Shown here one piece after another: positions 16,538 to 23,976 of a DNA stretch of 64,000 nt (positions are counted from its first letter, which is position 1; each line of letters opens with the position of its first letter). The translations under genes and the position numbers were made by a program. The notes beneath the pieces were generated by a model that saw nothing but the letters and a program-made list of their open reading frames with translations, had not been told where the DNA came from and ran no database searches. The DNA comes from an uncultured Planctomycetales bacterium. GTDB lineage: Bacteria > Planctomycetota > Planctomycetia > Isosphaerales > Isosphaeraceae. The stretch is taken from positions 1-64,000 of the forward strand of contig CAIYJE010000111.1 of assembly GCA_903926465.1 (NCBI GenBank), given 5' to 3'.

Positions 16538-17701
16538 TCAGTAGCGATAGATGGCCGCGAGCCCGGAAGAGGTCGGCATTGAGCCGGTGGGAACCACAAT
16601 CACTTCCCCTCGGTCTGCGAGCACTCGCTCCGCGAGATCTTCGAGCAAATCACCGGCTTGGGAATCGTCACGCTCCAGAAACCGGATCACGCCGGTGGCG
16701 GAATCGAGCTGACCAGGAACCACCCGATCTGCGTCCAGCAGCAGGGTGCGAACCTGGCCCAAAAGTGCAGCCTTCATCCCTTCAGAAAGGTCTGCGGTGG
16801 CATGGCCTCGGGCGCGTGCCTCCTCAAATGAGGCTACCAGTTCTGCCATCCGGTTCTTGTAGTGCATGGCTGCTACGGACCAGGCCGATTCCCTGAGCTC
16901 TTGAACTGAAAGTGCCTGGGGATCGGCTACCACGCCCTGTCCAATCAGGGCCGAGTTATGCGTGAGGTTTCGGAACAGCTCCTGGTTTTCCGCAAGCGCC
17001 ACCAGCACCAGGGGGAGTCCCGACGGTTTGCTGTACTTCTCAAGGATGGCCCGGTCCACCGTCCGAAAAAACCGCGTGGCATCGTTCTCAATGTCATTCA
17101 AATCGGTGCCATAACGGCGCTGAGAATGCGAGGGAACCTCATTCGCATGCCGCCGGTGAGAAGGAACGTGCTCGAGCCGGTCATCGGCCGCGCCATTGCC
17201 CTGCTGCAATGCCTGGTCGTTCGAGGAAGGAATGTCAGGCGAGAGCGTGATCGGTTCCAGGCCGTCACGGTTCCCCTCAAACAACCGCGCGGAGTCTCGG
17301 CTCAGGCAGAGGACCTGATACCGGTCGGCCGATTGCACCAACCGAATCAGCGGCTTGAGGTGAAATCGCTCAGAGACAACCGTCCCCTCTGGCACCTCCC
17401 TGTTAAGCGAATAGACCCGGAATAAGTCGGGCGATACGAAAACCGCCAACCCCTCATGCCCCTGATTCCAGAAATCATGATCTTCCGCCAGCGCTTGCAG
17501 CGGGTTCAGTAACGGTCTGGGATCACGATCGGGATACCGTTCCATCAGCGCAGTTTCCGCCTCCTTGACTAGCTTGCGAAATCGGACCGAATCTTGCTGG
17601 TTGCCGGGGTACCCACGATGAGTCTTTTCATACACCGTGATGCAGGGCAAATGGCCTGGCTCCATCAGATCGGTCAAGTTGTAAATGGATGTGGCTTTCA
17701 T
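16538..17701 (-). CDS. baeRF3-like protein (bacterial archaeo-eukaryotic release-factor family)
   Basis: This 387-residue soluble protein resembles the bacterial homologues of eRF1/Pelota (baeRF3 group). The N-terminal part contains CITVYEKTHRGYPGNQQD and RFRKLVKEAE, the middle has DRYQVLCLSRDSARLFEG (typical of the family), and the C-terminal part resembles the eRF1 domain-3 region (ADRGEVIVVPTGSMP). The family is predicted to act on ribosomes, in rescue or antibiotic- and stress-linked ribosome modification, but has little experimental support. The ATG at 17701 has GGAG 8 nt upstream. It is transcribed alone and converges on the M28 gene. Confidence 0.8.
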   Translation of the reverse strand: MKATSIYNLTDLMEPGHLPCITVYEKTHRGYPGNQQDSVRFRKLVKEAETALMERYPDRDPRPLLNPLQALAEDHDFWNQGHEGLAVFVSPDLFRVYSLNREVPEGTVVSERFHLKPLIRLVQSADRYQVLCLSRDSARLFEGNRDGLEPITLSPDIPSSNDQALQQGNGAADDRLEHVPSHRRHANEVPSHSQRRYGTDLNDIENDATRFFRTVDRAILEKYSKPSGLPLVLVALAENQELFRNLTHNSALIGQGVVADPQALSVQELRESAWSVAAMHYKNRMAELVASFEEARARGHATADLSEGMKAALLGQVRTLLLDADRVVPGQLDSATGVIRFLERDDSQAGDLLEDLAERVLADRGEVIVVPTGSMPTSSGLAAIYRY

Positions 17702-18040
17702 CAAAGATTCTCCAGTGAACTCAAGATTTCAGCGAGTCCCAGAAACAGACCATCGTCATGGCCCCGCGCTGTTCCACGGTGAGAGCCGTGCATTGCGAAT
17801 CTCAAGGGGCCACAGTGAGGGGGTGTCTGGAAGATCACGCAAACCCAATGCCTGGCACTTATGCCAAGACGTACGGCTCAGTTCGGAAACCACACGCAAT
17901 CCTGGAAAATCCAGACCTTCGATGCGTGCTTGCCCAGGTGCAGGTAGAAATGCGACGATTGAGAACCGGCCTACAATGCCAATTGCGGATTTCCGAACAA
18001 ACGCAGGTTCACGAACCGCTCAGCAGGCGAGGAGCAAGCC
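17702..18040. other. Divergent intergenic region
   Basis: Upstream region shared by the baeRF3 gene (leftward) and the lipoprotein gene (rightward). No complete gene, tRNA or clear promoter was found; the overlapping frames at 17685-18216 are shadows. Confidence 0.4.
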
Positions 18041-18469
18041 TTGAGGTCTGCAAAAACCTGGACGATTCCCCTGGCCACTGCCGCCTGCCTGGGCCTGATC
18101 ACGCTTTCAGGCTGCACTCAGCCCGAACCGATCAGCACCCTGGAAGGCCTTTATGGCGTGCGGCCACCCAATTCCGTGAAGGTGATCCATTACCGGGCAG
18201 ACGTTGGATTTATTGATCCCTCGTTCGTCTGGGAACTCGCTCCGATTGACGAAGGCTTTCTTCAGGCGATGATCCAGTCCAAAGGGCTCCAACCTCCAGC
18301 GGCCGGAACGCCGGTTCCGCCTTCGGGCTATACCTGGCACCTTGGGTGGTGGAATCAGAAAGCCCTGGATCAACTGACCGAAGGCTATTTCAGCGATCAG
18401 TCGGGCGGACTCCGTGTTTGGGTGGATCGCCCAAACAATCGGCTGTTCGTGGAGTTTGCTGGGAGGTAA
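18041..18469 (+). CDS. Small predicted lipoprotein
   Basis: This 142-residue protein has a signal peptide ending in the lipobox LSGC (about 22-25), so it is probably lipid-anchored to a membrane. The rest (EGLYGVRPPNSVKVIHYRAD, WHLGWWNQKALDQL, VWVDRPNNRLFVEFAGR) matches no family I know. The start is TTG at 18041, supported by GAGGAG 7 nt upstream and by the signal peptide beginning right there. It stands alone and converges on argG across a terminator. Confidence 0.75.
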   Translation: MRSAKTWTIPLATAACLGLITLSGCTQPEPISTLEGLYGVRPPNSVKVIHYRADVGFIDPSFVWELAPIDEGFLQAMIQSKGLQPPAAGTPVPPSGYTWHLGWWNQKALDQLTEGYFSDQSGGLRVWVDRPNNRLFVEFAGR

Positions 18470-18540
18470 CCACTCCCTGGTCAGAGAAAGCAGCCGTAGC
18501 AACAACCGGTTGCGTGCGGAACCCTCTCTGGAAAACAAAA

Positions 18541-18569
18541 GGCCGGCGTGTTAACTGAACACGCCGGCC
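18541..18569. terminator. Bidirectional intrinsic terminator after argG
   Basis: A perfect 12-bp stem, GGCCGGCGTGTT (18541-18552) with AACACGCCGGCC (18558-18569), has a 5-nt loop and flanking AA/TT that lengthen it. On the minus strand it is followed by TTTTGTTTT, so it ends argG transcription. It also lies downstream of the lipoprotein gene. Confidence 0.85.
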
Positions 18570-18605
18570 TTGGCATGAAAATTCGCAGTGATCTTAAAAT
18601 CACGC

Positions 18606-19865
18606 TCAGTTGATGTCGTTAGGTGGCAAGATTGAAGGCAGTTCCAAGCGGTGGCCACCGGCCGGACCCCTGAGCATCTGATGCTTGGCCTGGGTCACCT
18701 GCATCAGGCCGTGAATCTTGATAAAACCCTGAGCCGCGGACGAGTCGTACTGGTCGGCCTTTTCATAGGTTGCCAGTTCGTAGCGATACAGACTGAACTC
18801 GCTTTTACGTCCGGTTACGTACACGCGGCCCTTGTGCATCTTGACCTTCACCTGGCCGGTCACATATTGCTGGTTGGAAGCAATAAAGGCCATGAGGTCC
18901 TGGTGCAAGGCGCTGAACCAGAGGCCGTTGTAAATCAGGTCCGAGTAGGCCTGGCTTACGAAGGTTTTGAAGCGGGTTGCTTCCTTGGTCAGGGTGATAA
19001 ATTCCAGTTCCCGATGCGCCTCATGCAGAACGAGTGCGCCTGGAGCTTCGTAAATCTCTCGGCTCTTGATCCCCACCAGGCGGTTTTCCACGTGGTCAAT
19101 TCGACCAATACCGTGCTTGCCGGCAAGCCGGTTCAGTTCCTGGATCAGCAGAGCGCCGTCCACTTCCTTGCCATTGAGTGAGACCGGCCGCCCTTTATCG
19201 AATCCGATTTCGATTTCTTCAGGCTGATTCGGGGCATCGATCGGATCGACGGTCCACTCAAACGCAGCGGCTGGGGGTTCGACCCAGGGATCTTCCAGTA
19301 CGCCGGCCTCTACCGAACGACCCCAAAGGTTCTGGTCGGTGCTAAAGATCTTCTGGCTGGCGGCCTCAAGTTCAATCCCATGCTTGTGGGCGTACTCAAG
19401 CTCCTCAGTCCGGGTCCAGCGCCACTCACGCACAGGAGCAATAATTTTGAGATCAGGGGCCAGGGTCTGAAACGTCACGTCGAATCGAACCTGGTCGTTT
19501 CCCTTGCCCGTACAACCGTGGGCTACGGCCTTGGCATCAAACTGACGCGCAAAATGCACCATCCGTTGCGCAATCAAAGGGCGGCCGAGCGAGGTGGCCA
19601 GCGGATACTTGCCCTCGTAAAGGGCTCCCGCCATCAAGGATGGAAAAACGAAATAATCAACGAACAGGTTGCGAACATCCTCGGCAATCGCTTCCACGGC
19701 CCCGGTACGGAGCGCTTTCTGGCGAATGGCCTCAATATCTTGGCCCTGCCCAAGATCGCACGTGTAACAGACGACGTCGTAACCGTACGTCTCATTGATC
19801 CACTTGACGGCAACACTGGTATCAAGACCGCCGCTGTATGCCAGAATAACTTTGTCACGTGCCAC
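18606..19865 (-). CDS. argG: Argininosuccinate synthase
   Basis: ArgG joins citrulline and aspartate using ATP, giving argininosuccinate, the second-last step of arginine synthesis in the cytoplasm. The 419-residue protein has the family length and key motifs: the N-type ATP pyrophosphatase loop AYSGGLDTS (about 9-17), the citrulline/aspartate region ATSLGRPLIAQ, HGCTGKGNDQVRFD, and SREIYEAPGA near the C-terminal third. It is not next to other arginine genes and appears to be a single-gene unit with its own terminator. Confidence 0.97.
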   Translation of the reverse strand: MARDKVILAYSGGLDTSVAVKWINETYGYDVVCYTCDLGQGQDIEAIRQKALRTGAVEAIAEDVRNLFVDYFVFPSLMAGALYEGKYPLATSLGRPLIAQRMVHFARQFDAKAVAHGCTGKGNDQVRFDVTFQTLAPDLKIIAPVREWRWTRTEELEYAHKHGIELEAASQKIFSTDQNLWGRSVEAGVLEDPWVEPPAAAFEWTVDPIDAPNQPEEIEIGFDKGRPVSLNGKEVDGALLIQELNRLAGKHGIGRIDHVENRLVGIKSREIYEAPGALVLHEAHRELEFITLTKEATRFKTFVSQAYSDLIYNGLWFSALHQDLMAFIASNQQYVTGQVKVKMHKGRVYVTGRKSEFSLYRYELATYEKADQYDSSAAQGFIKIHGLMQVTQAKHQMLRGPAGGHRLELPSILPPNDIN

Positions 19866-20125
19866 GGTTAATCTCGCGCTCCTGAGAGAAACGAATCCAT
19901 ATCGCGGGCAAGCCGGTAAGACCCTCCACGGTAGCTAGGCTGACTCTGGAGTGGAAGACCAAGCCGACCAGCACCCGTTGCAAACCGTTCTGGCGGCCCC
20001 ATCTCACCCAGGCCAGGGTAATGGAGAACCCAACGGTTGCCGATTCCCGCGATTCATGGGATATTCAGTTCCCTCGCCTGGTGGAAACACGGGTGCGCCA
20101 GACCTCAAGATCCGGAGAGTTGACG

Positions 20126-20863
20126 ATGCCTCCCAGCGACCCCGACGCCTCAGAACCTCAGCGTCCACAGCCCGGCCAGCGACGCGCGTACCAACCGCCA
20201 CCGGGGGCAGCCAAGCCTCAGAGCCCTCCCCCCGAGACCGTTGAGAGTGCCGCTCGGGCCGCTGCTGCTGCACCGATGTCTGGTGGACCAGGTGGACGCC
20301 CAGCCATGCCGCCAGGCGCGGCTGCCGCGGCCGCTGCCAAGCGAACCGGCCCCTCAGTCGGGCTCCGTGGTGCGGCTTATGAGTACAGCTTCGAGCAAGA
20401 TGGCCTGATCAAGGAACTTGCCAAGAATATCAGCACCGTCTCCTGGGTCTTGCTGGCACTTGCACTGATCCTGCTGGTTCGAAATGCCAAACCACTGTTC
20501 GCGGCCCTCTCGACCCAGTCATGGGGCGAAATGCTGGATCCCGCGATCGCATTCCTGGGCGCTGGCGTCCTGATTTACAGCTTCATTGGCTTGCGACAGT
20601 CGGGCGGCACCTTCGCCCTGATCCCTGAAAGCCAGGGGCAGGACCAGCAGTTGACCGTTCAGGGGTTACGCAGCCTGAATAAGCTCTTCAGTGCCCTCTC
20701 CCTGATCGTTATCGCCATCGGAATTCTGATCGCGATCTCTATCGCCATCGGTGCCTTTGCGGCCTCAGGCGGAAAACCGGTCAAGAAGAAAGACGCGGCC
20801 AAGGCCAAAACCGCGGCCGTTCAGCTGGAAACCATGGGCCTTCGCTTCCCAACAATCGCCTGA
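20126..20863 (+). CDS. Uncharacterised membrane protein with Pro/Ala-rich N-terminus
   Basis: I do not recognise this 245-residue protein. Residues 1-80 are a disordered Pro/Ala/Gly-rich tail (PPGAAKPQSPPPE). Three hydrophobic segments follow: around VSWVLLALALILLVRN, around AIAFLGAGVLIYSFIGL, and around LIVIAIGILIAISIAIGAF. A Lys-rich stretch (GKPVKKKDAAKAK) precedes the C-terminus. I start it at the ATG at 20126, which has GGAG about 9 nt upstream, rather than at the in-frame ATG at 20021. It stands alone between argG (divergent) and the FAH gene (convergent). Confidence 0.75.
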   Translation: MPPSDPDASEPQRPQPGQRRAYQPPPGAAKPQSPPPETVESAARAAAAAPMSGGPGGRPAMPPGAAAAAAAKRTGPSVGLRGAAYEYSFEQDGLIKELAKNISTVSWVLLALALILLVRNAKPLFAALSTQSWGEMLDPAIAFLGAGVLIYSFIGLRQSGGTFALIPESQGQDQQLTVQGLRSLNKLFSALSLIVIAIGILIAISIAIGAFAASGGKPVKKKDAAKAKTAAVQLETMGLRFPTIA

Positions 20864-20992
20864 AGTCAACCCGTGCCCACGCATGGATGCGGCCGTGAAG
20901 CCGTGGCCAGTTGCAAACCTTGCCAGCCTTCAGGCCAACCATGGCCTTTCCGAACCCGCAAGACGGCTGTCATTCCTTGAATTTCTCAACCG

Positions 20993-21026
20993 GGCAAGGC
21001 TCCGCAGAGTGATGCGGAGCCTTGCC
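20993..21026. terminator. Long hairpin between convergent genes
   Basis: A perfect 14-bp stem, GGCAAGGCTCCGCA (20993-21006) with TGCGGAGCCTTGCC (21013-21026), has a 6-nt loop and lies between the membrane-protein gene and the end of the selB-selA-FAH operon. There is no clear T-run on either side, so termination may depend on other factors. Confidence 0.65.
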
Positions 21027-21046
21027 CCAGGTTCAGAATTCGTGGC

Positions 21047-22018
21047 TCACTCTTCGAATTCCTCGGCCTGGACCGGGTTCGACAGGGTGCCAATTCCTTC
21101 AATGGTCGCATCAACCTGATCACCAGGACGCAGATACTCACCCCGGGCCGACCCCACGCCACTGGGCGTGCCGGTGGCAATCACATCGCCCGCCTCTAGC
21201 GTGATGAACGTTGAGAGGAAGGCAATGATCGACGCAACGGGGAACACCATCTGCGAGGTTGAAGCGTCCTGCTTCGTCTGGCCATTCACGGTCAGCTTCA
21301 AATGCAACGCTTGAGGATCAAGCTCGGGATCGGCCGCCAGGATGCAAGGGCCGATTGGGCAGAACGTATCGTGCCACTTGCCGTGCAGCCAGTCAAAATG
21401 CTCGTCCCTGGGACGCGCCTTCCGGCCAGGATTCGGCCGAAATTGCCGATCGGTGACGTCATTCACCACGGTATAGCCGGCAACATGCTCAAGCGCTTCA
21501 GACTCAGGAATATTGCGGCCGCCGCCACCAATCACCACCCCCAGTTCGCATTCCCAGTCAATGTGATCAGGCGAAATGGCCGGGATCACAATCGGGTCGC
21601 CAGGGTTCGTGAGCGTGGTCGAAGCCGGCTTCAGGAACACGTAAGGGAAGGTTTGTTCACGTTCAGACGCAGTTCCCCCACGCTCTTCCACATGCTTGGG
21701 GTAATTCCCGGCCAGCAACAAGAGCTTGGAGGGATTGGCAACCGGAACCAGTAACTGGACCTCGTCAATTGGCGTAGAGAGTTCTGCACGCTCTTCGCTG
21801 GTAAGCCCGCCAATCCAGTCCCAGAGGGTGCGAACCGACTCATGAACCGACCCATCGGGAGGCAGGTAGTCCAGAAGGTCGTCACTCGCGCCAATCATCA
21901 GATCAATGCCGGCCGTGTCGGCAGCCGCCTCAACCGCCTGGTCGATGGCGATCACCGAATCCCCCATATAAAAGCCAACAAGCGTCAAATCATCGAGCAA
22001 GAATCGGCAAAGCCGCAT
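21047..22018 (-). CDS. Fumarylacetoacetate hydrolase family protein
   Basis: This is a 323-residue protein of the FAH superfamily, whose members hydrolyse or decarboxylate C-C bonds in beta-diketo or 2-keto acids using a divalent metal. The metal/active-site region is visible as DHIDWECELGVVIG, followed by GYTVVNDVTDRQ, GPCILAADPELDPQ, VFPVASIIAFLS, ATGTPSGVGSAR and a closing IEGIGTLSNPV. Its start lies 3 nt after the selA stop and uses a GGGAGGA site inside the end of selA, so it is co-transcribed with the selenocysteine genes. The family also includes oxaloacetate decarboxylases and catechol-pathway enzymes, and the substrate here cannot be told. Confidence 0.9.
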   Translation of the reverse strand: MRLCRFLLDDLTLVGFYMGDSVIAIDQAVEAAADTAGIDLMIGASDDLLDYLPPDGSVHESVRTLWDWIGGLTSEERAELSTPIDEVQLLVPVANPSKLLLLAGNYPKHVEERGGTASEREQTFPYVFLKPASTTLTNPGDPIVIPAISPDHIDWECELGVVIGGGGRNIPESEALEHVAGYTVVNDVTDRQFRPNPGRKARPRDEHFDWLHGKWHDTFCPIGPCILAADPELDPQALHLKLTVNGQTKQDASTSQMVFPVASIIAFLSTFITLEAGDVIATGTPSGVGSARGEYLRPGDQVDATIEGIGTLSNPVQAEEFEE

Positions 22019-22021
22019 CGG

Positions 22022-23437
22022 TCAGTCCTCCCGCAAGTCGGACCAATCCCCGGGAATCGGGAATAATCGATCCAGGGCGTGAACAATCTCTTTATCCTCG
22101 TACTCGAATACGGCTTTGAGGTCGAGCCAGACATGGCCATCATGGACCCGCGGAACCACCGGCACTGGCCCGGTCCGAAGTGCTTTTGCCAGCCCAGCTT
22201 CACTTCCCAAGGGTCCGCCACCAGCGCATTCCAGTTGAATCCCCACCGAGGGCAACCTTTGCGAGGGCACACTTCCGCCCCCAATCTGAGCTTCGGTTTC
22301 GACCACGGTCGCCGATAGCCCCAGCCTGGCCCCAAGCTGCTCAAGAATGGACCGGGCCCGAGCCCGAAGTTCGGCTCGCTCTGTACCAAGAAGCCTCCAG
22401 AGCATGATCCGCGACCGGGCCAGGGATGGAGATCGGACCAGCCGCAGAACCGCCTCAAGCGCGCATAGCGTGAGTTTATCCACCCGAAGCGCCCGCATCA
22501 TGGGGTCGGCCTTGATGGTCGAGATCAGCCTGGCTTCACCCAAAATCAGGCCACACTGAGGCCCGCCGAGCAGTTTATCTCCAGAAGCCAGCACAAGCTT
22601 GGCCCCGCCTTGAAAGCTGGCCTGGATCGAAGGTTCGCCACGAAGCCCAGGAGGCAGATCCGGAGTGAGCGCACCTGACCCGATATCGTCGATGCACAAA
22701 ACCCCAAGAGCCGCAGCCAGCTCTGCCATCTCGGCAATGGAGACTTCCTCGGTGAAGCCAACCACCTGATAGTTGCTGGTATGAACGCGGAGCAGGGCGG
22801 CCGTTGCCGGGCCAATAGCCCGCTCATAATCCTTCAGACGTGTTTTGTTGGTGGTGCCTACCTCAACCAGTTTGGCCCCTGAAGCCAGAAAGACATCAGG
22901 TAGACGATAGCTGCCACCAATCTCAACCAGTTGCCCACGGCTCACAATCACCTCTCGGCCAGCGGCAAGGGCACGCAAGGTGAGCAAGGTGGCTCCGGCG
23001 TTGTTGTTCACAATCGCTGCGGCCTCGGCCCCGGTGATCTCGCGGAGAAGCTCGGCCACGGCGGCACCCCGTTCCGAGCGCTCGCCACTTTCCAGGTCGA
23101 ATTCCAGGTTCGAGTAGCCTTTGCCAAGACTGAGGATCGACTCCCAAACCCAAGGGCCCAGTGGCGCACGCCCCAGCCCGGTATGGAGCAAGATTCCGGT
23201 CGCGTTGATCACCGGACGTAGGTGCGGGCGTTCCCCCCTGAGTTCAGCCACAACCAGACAAGCCACAGCCTGATGGTCGGCTCCTGAACTGGATGCTCCA
23301 CCGTCTCGGATCTGGTTCAGGACCGTTCGGGCCGCCGCAACCACAACCTCTCGCCCCAGGTCTCGAACCAAGGGGACCATCTCTTCTTGTTCAAGCAGCC
23401 AGTGAACCGAGGGAAGAGCACGTCGCGGGTCAATCAT
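22022..23437 (-). CDS. selA: L-seryl-tRNA(Sec) selenium transferase
   Basis: SelA is a PLP enzyme that turns Ser-tRNA(Sec) into Sec-tRNA(Sec) with selenophosphate. The 471-residue length is normal. Motifs seen: INATGILLHTGLGRAPL, YSNLEFDLESGERSERG, NNNAGATLLTLRALA, ELIN-type region replaced by VSRGQLVEIGGSYRLPDV, VGTTNKTRLKDYE, and the PLP-lysine motif SGDKLLGGPQ with Lys288. The ATG overlaps the stop of the preceding uncharacterised gene by 4 nt, and the FAH gene follows 3 nt after. With selB two genes upstream, this operon implies that the organism makes selenoproteins. selC and selD are not in the window. Confidence 0.96.
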   Translation of the reverse strand: MIDPRRALPSVHWLLEQEEMVPLVRDLGREVVVAAARTVLNQIRDGGASSSGADHQAVACLVVAELRGERPHLRPVINATGILLHTGLGRAPLGPWVWESILSLGKGYSNLEFDLESGERSERGAAVAELLREITGAEAAAIVNNNAGATLLTLRALAAGREVIVSRGQLVEIGGSYRLPDVFLASGAKLVEVGTTNKTRLKDYERAIGPATAALLRVHTSNYQVVGFTEEVSIAEMAELAAALGVLCIDDIGSGALTPDLPPGLRGEPSIQASFQGGAKLVLASGDKLLGGPQCGLILGEARLISTIKADPMMRALRVDKLTLCALEAVLRLVRSPSLARSRIMLWRLLGTERAELRARARSILEQLGARLGLSATVVETEAQIGGGSVPSQRLPSVGIQLECAGGGPLGSEAGLAKALRTGPVPVVPRVHDGHVWLDLKAVFEYEDKEIVHALDRLFPIPGDWSDLRED

Positions 23438-23976
23438 TTCGTAGACTCTTCACACTGAAGCCAAGCGCCAGTAAGCCTGAGCTCGGACTGCTCGATATCA
23501 AAAAGGGAAACCGACCAGTAGCCACCCGCAACCTCAAGCCTGAGCACATCATAAGTTTCCGTGGAATCCAGGTTGAGCGGCGTGACACCTGGATCGGCCT
23601 CCAGGTCTTCTCCCTGATGTGCGGCATCAAAAAGCACCAGCTCTCCGCCGAACCTGGAAAGCCTGAGCACATTGGGTTGAACCGCCACCCCTTCAAAATC
23701 CATCAGCCCATCTTCCAAGCTGTAACCCTCTGGCGCATCCAGAATCTCCACCAGGGCAATCTCCTCGTGAGAGGCAAGCACCTCGCAGCGCCCAGTTGTA
23801 AGCTGAAGCAGGGCATACCGAACCCCTTCCTCATTGACCACGGTTTGGATGGGAAGGCCAGAGTCTTGAGTTTCGACCGAGGAATCTACGGGCAGCCCGG
23901 ACCAGGATGAGACCGTATCCCTGAGTGCAATACAGACGGGCCGACCACGCGTGAGCAGAGTCCCAAATGACTTCAT
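23434..23976 (-). CDS. Uncharacterised protein between selB and selA
   Basis: This is a 180-residue soluble, acidic protein that I do not recognise. It has no signal peptide or membrane segment and reads like a beta-rich domain (GVRYALLQLTTGRCEVLAS, NVLRLSRFGGELVLFDAA, YDVLRLEVAGGYWSVSLFD). Two cysteines (in RPVCIAL and GRCEVL) and one near the end (WLQCEE) are present, but no CxxC or metal motif. It overlaps selB by 4 nt at its start (GGAG about 9 nt upstream) and selA by 4 nt at its end. Strict coupling to both genes suggests a selenium-related or Sec-translation-related role, which is inference from position only. Confidence 0.85.
   Translation of the reverse strand: MKSFGTLLTRGRPVCIALRDTVSSWSGLPVDSSVETQDSGLPIQTVVNEEGVRYALLQLTTGRCEVLASHEEIALVEILDAPEGYSLEDGLMDFEGVAVQPNVLRLSRFGGELVLFDAAHQGEDLEADPGVTPLNLDSTETYDVLRLEVAGGYWSVSLFDIEQSELRLTGAWLQCEESTK

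Noticed and set aside
17702-18040. Possible tRNA-Sec (selC) or other RNA gene near the sel operon or in larger gaps
   Set aside because: I looked in the intergenic regions around 17.7-18.0, 19.9-20.1, 26.0 and 27.1-27.4 kb for a T-loop and a TCA anticodon arm and found none.
23220-23229. AGGTGCGGGC within selA as another copy of the decamer
   Set aside because: Differs at the first base and is a single match inside a conserved gene; expected by chance in G+C-rich DNA.
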